A DNA stretch of 64,000 nt from Acanthosepion esculentum. Taxonomy: Eukaryota > Mollusca > Cephalopoda > Sepiida > Sepiidae. The notes under the pieces were generated by a model. The model was not told the origin of the DNA. It worked only from the letters and a program-made list of their open reading frames with translations, and did no database searches. Location: NCBI GenBank assembly GCA_964036315.1, contig OZ038478.1:145988565-146052564 (forward strand), given 5' to 3'. The position numbers were made by a program, and so were the translations under genes. Shown here piece after piece: positions 1-13,900 of this stretch (position 1 is the stretch's first letter; every line of letters starts with the position of its first letter).

Positions 1-108
1 TATAGAGTTCACTTGGCTATTGGCTACTCCCTTAGACTGCATTGATAACCATATTTGTTGCATTAAGAATGGGACAAAACTAAGAGAAAAAAATTAAGAG
101 CCCAACAC
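1..108. repeat. Partial monomer at the left window edge
   Basis: The window starts at about base 51 of the reference monomer (TATAGAGTTC) and the first complete monomer begins at 109. This partial copy is of the CATATTTG / AAGAATGGG type, also seen near 3369, 3841, 7790, 10790, 13475, 21530, 24529, 29264 and 33842. The array therefore continues to the left. Confidence 0.95.
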
Positions 109-3100
109 ATGAGTCTTTCCATTTTGTTTACCGCTCTTATTGCTTTTATTCTTATTATTATAGATTTCACGTGGCTATTGGCTACTCCCTTAGACTGCAT
201 TGATAACCATCTTTGTTGCATGAAGAAAGGGACAAAACTAAGAGACAAAAATTAAGAGCCCAACACATGAGTCTTTCCATTTTGTTTACCACTCTTATTG
301 CTTTTATTCTTATTATTATAGAGTTCACTTGGCTATTGGCTACTCCCTTAGACTGCATTGATAACCATCTTTGTTGCATTAAGAAAGGGACAAAACTAAG
401 AGAAAAAATTAAGAGACCAACACATGAGTCTTTCCATTTTGTTTACCGCTCTTATTGCTTTTATTCTTATTATTATAGAGTTCACTTGGCTATTGGCTAC
501 TCCCTTAGACTGCATTGATAACCATCTTTGTTGCATTAAGAAAGGGACAAAACTAAGAGACAAAAATTAAGAGCCCAACACATGAGTCTTTCCATTTTGT
601 TTACCGCTCTTATTGCTTTTATTCTTATTATTATAGAGTTCACTTGGCTATTGGCTACTCCCTTAGACTGCATTGATAACCATCTTTGTTGCATGAAGAA
701 AGGGACAAAACTAAGAGACAAAAATTAAGAGCCCAACACATGAGTCTTTCCATTTTGTTTACCGCTCTTATTGCTTTTATTCTTATTATTATAGATTTCA
801 CGTGGCTATTGGCTACTCCCTTAGACTGCATTGATAACCATCTTTGTTGCATGAAGAAAGGGACAAAACTAAGAGACAAAAATTAAGAGCCCAACACATG
901 AGTCTTTCCATTTTGTTTACCGCTCTTATTGCTTTTATTCTTATTATTATAGATTTCACGTGGCTATTGGCTACTCCCTTAGACTGCATTGATAACCATC
1001 TTTGTTGCATGAAGAAAGGGACAAAACTAAGAGACAAAAATTTAGAGCCCAACACATGAGTCTTTCCATTTTGTTTACCGCTCTTATTGCTTTTATTCTT
1101 ATTATTATAGATTTCACGTGGCTATTGGCTACTCCCTTAGACTGCATTGATAACCATCTTTGTTGCATGAAGAAAGGGACAAAACTAAGAGACAAAAATT
1201 AAGAGCCCAACACATGAGTCTTTCCATTTTTTTTACCGCTCTTATTGCTTTTATTCTTATTATTATAGAGTTCACTTGGCTATTGGCTACTCCCTTAGAC
1301 TGCATTGATAACCATCTTTGTTGCATGAAGAAAGGGACAAAACTAAGAGACAAAAATTAAGAGCCCAACACATGAGTCTTTCCATTTTGTTTACCGCTCT
1401 TATTGCTTTTATTCTTATTATTATAGAGTTCACTTGGCTATTGGCTACTCCCTTAGACTGCATTGATAACCATCTTTGTTGCATGAAGAAAGGGACAAAA
1501 CTAAGAGACAAAAATTAAGAGCCCAACACATGAGTCTTTCCATTTTGTTTACCGCTCTTATTGCTTTTATTCTTATTATTATAGAGTTCACTTGGCTATT
1601 GGCTACTCCCTTAGACTGCATTGATAACCATCTTTGTTGCATGAAGAAAGGGACAAAACTAAGAGACAAAAATTAAGAGCCCAACACATGAGTCTTTCCA
1701 TTTTGTTTACCGCTCTTATTGCTTTTATTCTTATTATTATAGAGTTCACTTGGCTATTGGCTACTCCCTTAGACTGCATTGATAACCATCTTTGTTGCAT
1801 GAAGAAAGGGACAAAACTAAGAGACAAAAATTAAGAGCCCAACACATGAGTCTTTCCATTTTGTTTACCGCTCTTATTGCTTTTATTCTTATTATTATAG
1901 ATTTCACGTGGCTATTGGCTACTCCCTTAGACTGCATTGATAACCATCTTTGTTGCATGAAGAAAGGGACAAAACTAAGAGACAAAAATTAAGAGCCCAA
2001 CACATGAGTCTTTCCATTTTGTTTACCGCTCTGATTGCTTTTATTCTTATTATTATAGAGTTCACTTGGCTATTGGCTACTCCCTTAGACTGCATTGATA
2101 ACCATCTTTGTTGCACTAAGAAAGGGACAAAACTAAGAGACAAAAATTAAGAGCCCAACACATGAGTCTTTCCATTTTGTTTACCGCTCTTATTGCTTTT
2201 ATTCTTATTATTATAGATTTCACGTGGCTATTGGCTACTCCCTTAGACTGCATTGATAACCATCTTTGTTGCATTAAGAAAGGGACAAAACTAAGAGAAA
2301 AATATTAAGAGCCCAACACATGAGTCTTTCCATTTGGTTTACCGCTCTTATTGTATTTATTCTTATTATTATAGAGTTCACTTGGCTATTGGCTACTCCC
2401 TTAGACTGCATTGATAACCATCATTGTTGCATTAAGAAAGGGACAAAACTAAGAGAAAAAAATTAAGAGCCCAACACATGAGTCTTTCCATTTTGTTTAC
2501 CGCTCTTATTGCTTTTATTTTTATTATTATAGAGTTCACTTGGCTATTGGCTACTCCCTTAGACTGCATTGATAACCATCTTTGTTGAACAAAGAAAGGG
2601 ACAAAACTAAGAGAAAAATATTAAGAGCCCAACACATGAGTCTTTCCATTTTGTTTACCGCTCTTATTGCCTTTATTCTTATTATTATAGATTTCACGTG
2701 GCTATTGGCTACTCCCTTAAACTGCATTGATAACCATCTTTGTTGCATTAAGAAAGAGACAAAACTAAGAGAAAAAAATTAAGAGCCCAACACATGAGTC
2801 TTTCCATTTTGTTTACCGCTCTTATTGCTTTTATTCTTATTATTATAGAGTTCACTTGGCTATTGGCTACGCCCTTAGACGTCATTGATAACCATCTTTG
2901 TTGCATTAAGAAAGGGACAAAACTAAGTGAAAAAAATTAAGAGCCCAACACATGAATCTTTCCATTTTGTTTACCGCTCTTATTGCTTTTATTCTTATTA
3001 TTATAGAGTTCACTTGGCTATTGGCTACTCCTTTAGACTGCATTGATAACCATCTTTGTTGCATGAAGAAAGGGACAAAACTAAGAGACAAAAATTAAGA

Positions 3101-5345
3101 GCCCAACACATGAGTCTTTCCATTTTGTTTACCGCTCTTATTGCTTTTATTCTTATTATTACAGAGTTCACTTGGCTATTGGCTACTCCCTTAGACTGCA
3201 TTGATAACCATCTTTGTTGCATTAAGAAAGGGACAAAACTAAGAGAAAAAAATTAAGAGCCCAACGCATGAGTCTTTCCATTTTGTTTACCGCTCTTATT
3301 GCTTTTATTCTTATTATTATAGAGTTCACTTGGCTATTGGCTACTCCCTTAGACTGCATTGATAACCATATTTGTTGCATTAAGAATGGGACAAAACTAA
3401 GAGAAAAAAATTAAGAGCCCAACACATGAGTCTTTCCATTTTGTTTACCGCTCTTATTGCTTTTATTCTTATTATTATAGAGTTCACTTGGCTATTGGCT
3501 ACTCCCTTAGACTGCATTGATAACCATCTTTGTTGCATGAAGAAAGGGACAAAACTAAGAGACAAAAATTAAGAGCCCAACACATGAGTCTTTCCATTTT
3601 GTTTACCGCTCTTATTGCTTTTATTCTTATTATTATAGAGTTCATTTGGCTATTGGCTACTCCCTTAGACTGCATTGATAACCATCTTTGTTGCATTAAG
3701 AAAGGGACAAAACTAAGAGAAAAAATTAAGAGCCCAACACATGAGACTTTCCATTTTGTTTACCGCTCTTATTGCTTTTATTCTTATTATTATAGAGTTC
3801 ACTTGGCTATTGGCTACTCCCTTAGACTGCATTGATAACCATATTTGTTGCATTAAGAATGGGACAAAACTAAGAGAAAAAAATTAAGAGCCCAACACAT
3901 GAGTCTTTCCATTTTGTTTACCGCTCTTATTGCTTTTATTCTTATTATTATAGATTTCACGTGGCTATTGGCTACTCCCTTAGACTGCATTGATAACCAT
4001 CTTTGTTGCATGAAGAAAGGGACAAAACTAAGAGACAAAAATTAAGAGCCCAACACATGAGTCTTTCCATTTTGTTTACCACTCTTATTGCTTTTATTCT
4101 TATTATTATAGAGTTCACTTGGCTATTGGCTACTCCCTTAGACTGCATTGATAACCATCTTTGTTGCATTAAGAAAGGGACAAAACTAAGAGAAAAAATT
4201 AAGAGACCAACACATGAGTCTTTCCATTTTGTTTACCGCTCTTATTGCTTTTATTCTTATTATTATAGAGTTCACTTGGCTATTGGCTACTCCCTTAGAC
4301 TGCATTGATAACCATCTTTGTTGCATTAAGAAAGGGACAAAACTAAGAGACAAAAATTAAGAGCCCAACACATGAGTCTTTCCATTTTGTTTACCGCTCT
4401 TATTGCTTTTATTCTTATTATTATAGAGTTCACTTGGCTATTGGCTACTCCCTTAGACTGCATTGATAACCATCTTTGTTGCATGAAGAAAGGGACAAAA
4501 CTAAGAGACAAAAATTAAGAGCCCAACACATGAGTCTTTCCATTTTGTTTACCGCTCTTATTGCTTTTATTCTTATTATTATAGATTTCACGTGGCTATT
4601 GGCTACTCCCTTAGACTGCATTGATAACCATCTTTGTTGCATGAAGAAAGGGACAAAACTAAGAGACAAAAATTAAGAGCCCAACACATGAGTCTTTCCA
4701 TTTTGTTTACCGCTCTTATTGCTTTTATTCTTATTATTATAGATTTCACGTGGCTATTGGCTACTCCCTTAGACTGCATTGATAACCATCTTTGTTGCAT
4801 GAAGAAAGGGACAAAACTAAGAGACAAAAATTTAGAGCCCAACACATGAGTCTTTCCATTTTGTTTACCGCTCTTATTGCTTTTATTCTTATTATTATAG
4901 ATTTCACGTGGCTATTGGCTACTCCCTTAGACTGCATTGATAACCATCTTTGTTGCATGAAGAAAGGGACAAAACTAAGAGACAAAAATTAAGAGCCCAA
5001 CACATGAGTCTTTCCATTTTTTTTACCGCTCTTATTGCTTTTATTCTTATTATTATAGAGTTCACTTGGCTATTGGCTACTCCCTTAGACTGCATTGATA
5101 ACCATCTTTGTTGCATGAAGAAAGGGACAAAACTAAGAGACAAAAATTAAGAGCCCAACACATGAGTCTTTCCATTTTGTTTACCGCTCTTATTGCTTTT
5201 ATTCTTATTATTATAGAGTTCACTTGGCTATTGGCTACTCCCTTAGACTGCATTGATAACCATCTTTGTTGCATGAAGAAAGGGACAAAACTAAGAGACA
5301 AAAATTAAGAGCCCAACACATGAGTCTTTCCATTTTGTTTACCGC
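1..5345. repeat. Left HOR domain: 24-monomer duplication (lag 3790 bp)
   Basis: Bases 1 to about 1555 recur at 3791 to about 5345 with the same order of variants. Shared marks include the CATATTTG / AAGAATGGG monomer (51 and 3841), ACCACTC (289 and 4079), AAGAGACC (412 and 4202), the TTTAGAGCCC change (1041 and 4831) and the CATTTTTTTTACC monomer (near 1226 and 5016). The lag is 24 monomers of 158 bp minus two, which fits the two 157-bp monomers inside. Bases 2030-2580 then match 5346-5896 at lag 3316, so the second copy lacks three monomers (474 bp) relative to the first. Confidence 0.85.
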
Positions 5346-6690
5346 TCTGATTGCTTTTATTCTTATTATTATAGAGTTCACTTGGCTATTGGCTACTCCG
5401 TTAGACTGCATTGATAACCATCTTTGTTGCACTAAGAAAGGGACAAAACTAAGAGACAAAAATTAAGAGCCCAACACATGAGTCTTTCCATTTTGTTTAC
5501 CGCTCTTATTGCTTTTATTCTTATTATTATAGATTTCACGTGGCTATTGGCTACTCCCTTAGACTGCATTGATAACCATATTTGTTGCATTAAGAAAGGG
5601 ACAAAACTAAGAGAAAAATATTAAGAGCCCAACACATGAGTCTTTCCATTTGGTTTACCGCTCTTATTGTATTTATTCTTATTATTATAGAGTTCACTTG
5701 GCTATTGGCTACTCCCTTAGACTGCATTGATAACCATCATTGTTGCATTAAGAAAGGGACAAAACTAAGAGAAAAAAATTAAGAGCCCAACACATGAGTC
5801 TTTCCATTTTGTTTACCGCTCTTATTGCTTTTATTTTTATTATTATAGAGTTCACTTGGCTATTGGCTACTCCCTTAGACTGCATTGATAACCATCTTTG
5901 TTGCATGAAGAAAGGGACAAAACTAAGAGACAAAAATTAAGAGCCCAACACATGAGTCTTTCCATTTTGTTTACCGCTCTTATTGCTTTTATTCTTATTA
6001 TTATAGAGTTCACTTGGCTATTGGCTACTCCCTTAGACTGCATTGATAACCATCTTTGTTGCATGAAGAAAGGGACAAAACTAAGAGACAAAAATTAAGA
6101 GCCCAACACATGAGTCTTTCCATTTTGTTTACCGCTCTGATTGCTTTTATTCTTATTAGTATAGAGTTCACTTGGCTATTGGCTACTCCCTTAGACTGCA
6201 TTGATAACCATCTTTGTTGCACTAAGAAAGGGACAAAACTAAGAGACAAAAATTAAGAGCCCAACACATGAGTCTTTCCATTTTGTTTACCGCTCTTATT
6301 GCTTTTATTCTTATTATTATAGATTTCACGTGGCTATTGGCTACTCCCTTAGACTGCATTGATAACCATATTTGTTGCATTAAGAAAGGGACAAAACTAA
6401 GAGAAAAATATTAAGAGCCCAACACATGAGTCTTTCCATTTGGTTTACCGCTCTTATTGTATTTATTCTTATTATTATAGAGTTCACTTGGCTATTGGCT
6501 ACTCCCTTAGACTGCATTGATAACCATCATTGTTGCATTAAGAAAGGGACAAAACTAAGAGAAAAAAATTAAGAGCCCAACACATGAGTCTTTCCATTTT
6601 GTTTACCGCTCTTATTGCTTTTATTTTTATTATTATAGAGTTCACTTGGCTATTGGCTACTCCCTTAGACTGCATTGATAACCATCTTTG
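5200..6690. repeat. Tandem 5-mer duplication (lag 790 bp)
   Basis: The ordered series ACCGCTCTGATTGC with CACTAAG (5341, 6131), GATTTCACGTGG with GAAAAATATT, TGGTTTACCGCTC with TTGTATTT (5651, 6441) and TTTATTTTTATT recurs at exactly 790 bp, five full-length 158-bp monomers. The first unit ends in a CATGAAG monomer and the second in a GAACAAAG monomer. The left counterpart near 2030-2580 has only one copy, so this duplication is probably younger than the 3.3-3.8-kb duplication. That order is inference. Confidence 0.85.
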
Positions 6691-9600
6691 TTGAACAAAG
6701 AAAGGGACAAAACTAAGAGAAAAATATTAAGAGCCCAACACATGAGTCTTTCCATTTTGTTTACCGCTCTTATTGCCTTTATTCTTATTATTATAGATTT
6801 CACGTGGCTATTGGCTACTCCCTTAGACTGCATTGATAACCATCTTTGTTGCATTAAGAAAGAGACAAAACTAAGAGAAAAAAATTAAGAGCCCAACACA
6901 TGAGTCTTTCCATTTTGTTTACCGCTCTTATTGCTTTTATTCTTATTATTATAGAGTTCACTTGGCTATTGGCTACTCCCTTAGACGTCATTGATAACCA
7001 TCTTTGTTGCATTAAGAAAGGGACAAAACTAAGAGACAAAAATTAAGAGACCAACACATGAATCTTTCCATTTTGTTTACCGCTCTTATTGCTTTTATTC
7101 TTATTATTATAGAGTTCACTTGGCTATTGGCTACTCCTTTAGACTGCATTGATAACCATCTTTGTTGCACAAAGAAAGGGACAAAACTAAGAGAAAAAAA
7201 TTAAGAGCCCAACACATGAGTCTTTCCATTTTGTTTACCGCTCTTATTGCTTTTATTCTTATTATTATAGAGTTCACTTGGCTATTGGCTACTCCCTTAG
7301 ACTGCATTGATAACCATATTTGTTGCATGAAGAAAGGGACAAAACTAAGAGACAAAAATTAAGAGCCCAACACATGAGTCTTTCCATTTTGTTTACCGCT
7401 TTTATTGCTTTTATTCTTATTATTATAGAGTTCACTTGGCTATTGGCTACTCCCTTAGACTGCATTGATAACCATCTTTGTTGCATGAAGAAAGGGACAA
7501 AACTAAGAGACAAAAATTAAGAGCCCAACACATGAGTCTGTCAATTTTGTTTACCGCTCTTATTGCTTTTATTCTTATTATTATAGAGTTCACTTGGCTA
7601 TTGGCTACTCCCTTAGACTGCATTGATAACCATCTTTGTTGCATTAAGAAAGGGACAAAACTAAGAGAAAAAAATTAAGAGCCCAACGCATGAGTCTTTC
7701 CATTTTGTTTACCGATCTTATTGCTTTTATTCTTATTATTATAGAGTTCACTTGGCTATTGGCTACTCCCTTAGACTGCATTGATAACCATATTTGTTGC
7801 ATTAAGAATGGGACAAAACTAAGAGAAAAAAATTAAGAGCCCAACACATGAGTCTTTCCATTTTGTTTACCGCTCTTATTGCTTTTATTCTTATTATTAT
7901 AGAGTTCACTTGGCTATTGGCTACTCCCTTAGACTGCATTGATAACCATCTTTGTTGCATGAAGAAAGGGACAAAACTAAGAGAAAAAATTAAGAGACCA
8001 ACACATGAGTCTTTCCATTTTGTTTACCGCTCTTATTGCTTTTATTCTTATTATTATAGAGTTCACTTGGCTAGTGGCTACTCCCTTAGACTGCATTGAT
8101 AACCATCTTTGTTGCATTAAGAAAGGGACAAAACTAAGAGACAAAAATTAAGAGCCCAACACATGAGTTTTCCATTTTGTTTACCGCTCTTATTGCTTTT
8201 ATTCTTATTATTATAGAGTTCACTTGGCTATTGGCTACTCCCTTAGACTGCATTGATAACCATCTTTGTTGCATGAAGAAAGGGACAAAACTAAGAGGCA
8301 AAAATTAAGAGCCCAACACATGAGTCTTTCCATTTTGTTTACCGCTCTTATTGCTTTTATTCTTCTTATTATAGATTTCACGTGGCTATTGGCTACTCCC
8401 TTAGACTGCATTGATAACCATCTTTGTTGCATGAAGAAAGGGACAAAACTAAGAGACAAAAATTAAGAGCCCAACACATGAGTCTTTCCATTTTGTTTAC
8501 CGCTCTTATTGCTTTTATTCTTATTATTATAGATTTCACGTGGCTATTGGCTACTCCCTTAGACTGCATTGATAACCATCTTTGTTGCATGAAGAAAGGG
8601 ACAAAACTAAGAGACAAAAATTAAGAGCCCAACACATGAGTCTTTCCATTTTGTTTACCGCTCTTATTGCTTTTATTCTTATTATTATAGATTTCACGTG
8701 GCTATTGGCTACTCCCTTAGACTGCATTGATAACCATCTTTGTTGCATGAAGAAAGGGACAAAACTAAGAGACAAAAATTAAGAGCCCAACACATGAGTC
8801 ATTCCATTTTTTTTACCGCTCTTATTGCTTTTATTCTTATTATTATAGAGTTCACTTGGCTATTGGCTACTCCCTTAGACTGCATTGATAACCATCTTTG
8901 TTGCATGAAGAAAGGGACAAAACTAAGAGACAAAAATGAAGAGCCCAACACATGAGTCTTTCCATTTTGTTTACCGCTCTTATTGCTTTTATTCTTATTA
9001 TTATAGAGTTCACTTGGCTATTGGCTACTCCCTTAGACTGCATTGATAACCATCTTTGTTGCATGAAGAAAGGGACAAAACTAAGAGACAAAAATTAAGA
9101 GCCCAACACATGAGTCTTTCCATTTTGTTTACCGCTCTGATTGCTTTTATTCTTATTATTATAGAGTTCACTTGGCTATTGGCTACTCCCTTAGACTGCA
9201 TTGATAACCATCTTTGTTGCACTAAGAAAGGGACAAAACTAAGAGACAAAAATTAAGAGCCCAACACATGAGTCTTTCTATTTTGTTTACCGCTCTTATT
9301 GCTTTTATTCTTATTATTATAGATTTCACGTGGCTATTGGCTACTCCCTTAGACTGCATTGATAACCATCTTTGTTGCATTAAGAAAGGGACAAAACTAA
9401 GAGAAAAATATTAAGAGCCCAACACATGAGTCTTTCCATTTGGTTTACCGCTCTTATTGTATTTATTCTTATTATTATAGAGTTCACTTGGCTATTGGCT
9501 ACTCCCTTAGACTGCATTGATAACCATCATTGTTGCATTAAGAAAGGGACAAAACTAAGAGAAAAAAATTAAGAGCCCAACACATGAGTCTTTCCATTTT

Positions 9601-10980
9601 GTTTACCGCTCTTATTGCTTTTATTTTTATTATTATAGAGTTCACTTGGCTATTGGCTACTCCCTTAGACTGCATTGATAACCATCTTTGTTGAACAAAG
9701 AAAGGGACAAAACTAAGAGAAAAATATTAAGAGCCCAACACATGAGTCTTTCCATTTTGTTTACCGCTCTTATTGCCTTTATTCTTATTATTATAGATTT
9801 CACGTGGCTATTGGCTACTCCCTTAGACTGCATTGATAACCATCTTTGTTGCATTAAGAAAGAGACAAAACTAAGAGAAAAAAATTAAGAGCCCAACACA
9901 TGAGTCTTTCCATTTTGTTTACCGCTCTTATTGCTTTTATTCTTATTATTATAGAGTTCACTTGGCTATTGGCTACTCCCTTAGACGTCATTGATAACCA
10001 TCTTTGTTGCATTAAGAAAGGGACAAAACTAAGAGAAAAAAATTAAGAGCCCAACACATGAATCTTTCCATTTTGTTTACCGCTCTTATTGCTTTTATTC
10101 TTATTATTATAGAGTTCACTTGGCTATTGGCTACTCCTTTAGACTGCATTGATAACCATCTTTGTTGCACAAAGAAAGGGACAAAACTAAGAGAAAAAAA
10201 TTAAGAGCCCAACACATGAGTCTTTCCATTTTGTTTACCGCTCTTATTGCTTTTATTCTTATTATTATAGAGTTCACTTGGCTATTGGCTACTCCCTTAG
10301 ACTGCATTGATAACCATATTTGTTGCATGAAGAAAGGGACAAAACTTAGAGACAAAAATTAAGAGCCCAACACATGAGTCTTTCCATTTTGTTTACCGCT
10401 TTTATTGCTTTTATTCTTATTATTATAGAGTTCACTTGGCTATTGGCTACTCCCTTAGACTGCATTGATAACCATCTTTGTTGCATGAAGAAAGGGACAA
10501 AACTAAGAGACAAAAATTAAGAGCCCAACACATGAGTCTTTCAATTTTGTTTACCGCTCTTATTGCTTTTATTCTTATTATTATAGAGTTCACTTGGCTA
10601 TTGGCTACTCCCTTAGACTGCATTGATAACCATCTTTGTTGCATTAAGAAAGGGACAAAACTAAGAGAAAAAAATTAAGAGCCCAACGCATGAGTCTTTC
10701 CATTTTGTTTACCGCTCTTATTGCTTTTATTCTTATTATTATAGAGTTCACTTGGCTATTGGCTACTCCCTTAGACTGCATTGATAACCATATTTGTTGC
10801 ATTAAGAATGGGACAAAACTAAGAGAAAAAAATTAAGAGCCCAACACATGAGTCTTTCCATTTTGTTTACCGCTCTTATTGCTTTTATTCTTATTATTAT
10901 AGAGTTCACTTGGCTATTGGCTACTCCCTTAGACTGCATTGATAACCATCTTTGTTGCATGAAGAAAGGGACAAAACTAA
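5900..10980. repeat. 19-monomer HOR duplication (lag 3000 bp)
   Basis: About 5900-7980 matches 8900-10980 at a constant lag of 3000 bp (19 monomers minus two bases). Shared marks are ACCGCTCTGATTGC (6131, 9131), TGGTTTACC (6441, 9441), TTGAACAAAG (6693, 9693), TAGACGTCATT (6985, 9985), GCACAAAG (7167, 10167), ACCGCTTTTATTG and CCAACGCATG (7684, 10684). Private single-base changes such as ACCGATC at about 7712 in one copy only show some divergence after duplication. Confidence 0.85.
6441..7166. repeat. Copy of the 2335-3060 segment (lag 4106 bp)
   Basis: TGGTTTACC with TTGTATTT, TTTATTTTTATT, TTGTTGAACAAAG, ATTGCCTTTATTC, AAGAGACAAAAC and TTAGACGTCATT occur in the same order from 2335 and from 6441. 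The rare TAGACGTCATT change (TGC to GTC) is found near 2878, 6985, 9985 and 12670 and marks descent of this segment. Differences between copies are single bases. Confidence 0.8.
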
Positions 10981-13900
10981 GAGACAAAAATTAAGAGCCC
11001 AACACATGAGTCTTTCCATTTTGTTTACCGCTCTTATTGCTTTTATTCTTATTATTATAGAGTTCACTTGGCTATTGGCTACTCCCTTAGACTGCATTGA
11101 TAACCATCTTTGTTGCATTAAGAAAGGGACAAAACTAAGAGAAAAAATTAAGAGCCCAACACATGAGACTTTCCATTTTGTTTACCGCTCTTATTGCTTT
11201 TATTCTTATTATTATAGAGTTCACTTGGCTATTGGCTACTCCCTTAGACTGCATTGATAACCATATTTGTTGAATTAAGAATGGGACAAAACTAAGAGAA
11301 AAAAATTAAGAGCCCAACACATGAGTCTTTCCATTTTGTTTACCGCTCTTATTGCTTTTATTCTTATTATTATAGATTTCACGTGGCTATTGGCTACTCC
11401 CTTAGACTGCAATGATAACCATCTTTGTTGCATGAAGAAAGGGACAAAACTAAGAGACAAAAATTAAGAGCCCAACACATGAGTCTTTCCATTTTGTTTA
11501 CCGCTCTTATTGCTTTTATTCTTATTATTATAGATTTCACGTGGCTATTGGCTACTCCCTTAGACTGCATTGATAACCATCTTTGTTGCATGAAGAAAGG
11601 GACAAAACTAAGAGACAAAAATTAAGAGCCCAACACATGAGTCTTTCCATTTTGTTTACCGCTCTTATTGCTTTTATTCTTATTATTATAGAGTTCACTT
11701 GGCTATTGGCTACTCCCTTAGACTGCATTGATAACCATCTTTGTTGCATGAAGAAAGGGACAAAACTAAGAGACAAAAATTAAGAGCCCAACACATGAGT
11801 CTTTCCATTTTGTTTACCGCTCTTATTGCTTTTATTCTTATTATTATAGATTTCACGTGGCTATTGGCTACTCCCTTAGACTGCATTGATAACCATCTTT
11901 GTTGCATTAAGAAAGGGACAAAACTAAGAGAAAAAAATTAAGAGCCCAACACATGAGTCTTTCCATTTGGTTTACCGCTCTTATTGTATTTATTCTTATT
12001 ATTATAGAGTTCACTTGGCTATTGGCTACTCCCTTAGACTGCATTGATAACCATCATTGTTGCATTAAGAAAGGGACAAAACTAAGAGAAAAAAATTAAG
12101 AGCCCAACACATGAGTCTTTCCATTTTGTTTACCGCTCTTATTGCTTTTATTTTTATTATTATAGAGTTCACTTGGCTATTGGCTACTCCCTTAGACTGC
12201 ATTGATAACCATCTTTGTTGAACAAAGAAAGGGACAAAACTAAGAGAAAAATATTAAGAGCCCAACACATGAGTCTTTCCATTTTGTTTACCGCTCTTAT
12301 TGCCTTTATTCTTATTATTATAGATTTCACGTGGCTATTGGCTACTCCCTTAGACTGCATTGATAACCATCATTGTTGCCTTAAGAAAGGGACAAAACTA
12401 AGAGAAAAAAATTAAGAGCCCAACACATGAGTCTTTCCATTTTGTTTACCGCTCTTATTGCTTTTATTTTTATTATTATAGAGTTCACTTGGCTATTGGC
12501 TACTCCCTTAGACTGCATTGATAACCATCTTTGTTGAACAAAGAAAGGGACAAAACTAAGAGAAAAATATTAAGAGCCCAACACATGAGTCTTTCCATTT
12601 TGTTTACCGCTCTTATTGCTTTTATTCTTATTATTATAGAGTTCACTTGGCTATTGGCTACTCCCTTAGACGTCATTGATAACCATCTTTGTTGCATTAA
12701 GAAAGGGACAAAACTAAGAGAAAAAAATTAAGAGCCCAACACATGAATCTTTCCATTTTGTTTACCGCTCTTATTGCTTTTATTCTTATTATTATAGAGT
12801 TCACTTGGCTATTGGCTACTCCTTTAGACTGCATTGATAACCATCTTTGTTGCACAAAGAAAGGGACAAAACTAAGAGAAAAAAATTAAGAGCCCAACAC
12901 ATGAGTCTTTCCATTTTGTTTACCGCTCTTATTGCTTTTATTCTTATTATTATAGAGTTCACTTGGCTATTGGCTACTCCCTTAGACTGCATTGATAACC
13001 ATAGTTGTTGCATGAAGAAAGGGACAAAACTAAGAGACAAAAATTAAGAGCCCAACACATGAGTCTTTCCATTTTGTTTACCGCTTTTATTGCATTTATT
13101 CTTATTATTATAGAGTTCACTTGGCTATTGGCTACTCCCTTAGACTGCATTGATAACCATCTTTGTTGCATGAAGAAAGGGACAAAACTAAGAGACAAAA
13201 ATTAAGAGCCCAACACATGAGTCTTTCAATTTTGTTTACCGCTCTTATTGCTTTTATTCTTATTATTATAGAGTTCACTTGGCTATTGGCTACTCCCTTA
13301 GACTGCATTGATAACCATCTTTGTTGCATTAAGAAAGGGACAAAACTAAGAGAAAAAAATTAAGAGCCCAACGCATGAGTCTTTCCATTTTGTTTACCGC
13401 TCTTATTGCTTTTATTCTTATTATTATAGAGTTCACTTGGCTATTGGCTACTCCCTTAGACTGCATTGATAACCATATTTGTTGCATTAAGAATGGGACA
13501 AAACTAAGAGAAAAAAATTAAGAGCCCAACACATGAGTCTTTCCATTTTGTTTACCGCTCTTATTGCTTTTATTCTTATTATTATAGAGTTCACTTGGCT
13601 ATTGGCTACTCCCTTAGACTGCATTGATAACCATCTTTGTTGCATGAAGAAAGGGACAAAACTAAGAGACAAAAATTAAGAGCCCAACACATGAGTCTTT
13701 CCATTTTGTTTACCGCTCTTATTGCTTTTATTCTTATTATTATAGAGTTCACTTGGCTATTGGCTACTCCCTTAGACTGCATTGATAACCATCTTTGTTG
13801 CATTAAGAAAGGGACAAAACTAAGAGAAAAAATTAAGAGCCCAACACATGAGACTTTCCATTTTGTTTACCGCTCTTATTGCTTTTATTCTTATTATTAT

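Noticed and set aside
213..518. A 101-codon frame (also near 3530, 4003, 10952, 21692 and others) that seemed longer than the rest.
   Set aside because: The extra length comes only from the one-base A6 deletion, which joins two frames of adjacent monomers. No promoter, start context or conserved domain supports a gene.
2870..2890. GACGTC in the TTAGACGTCATT monomers as a CRE-like regulatory site.
   Set aside because: It appears in only four monomers that share one duplicated segment (2878, 6985, 9985, 12670), so it is better read as one inherited mutation.
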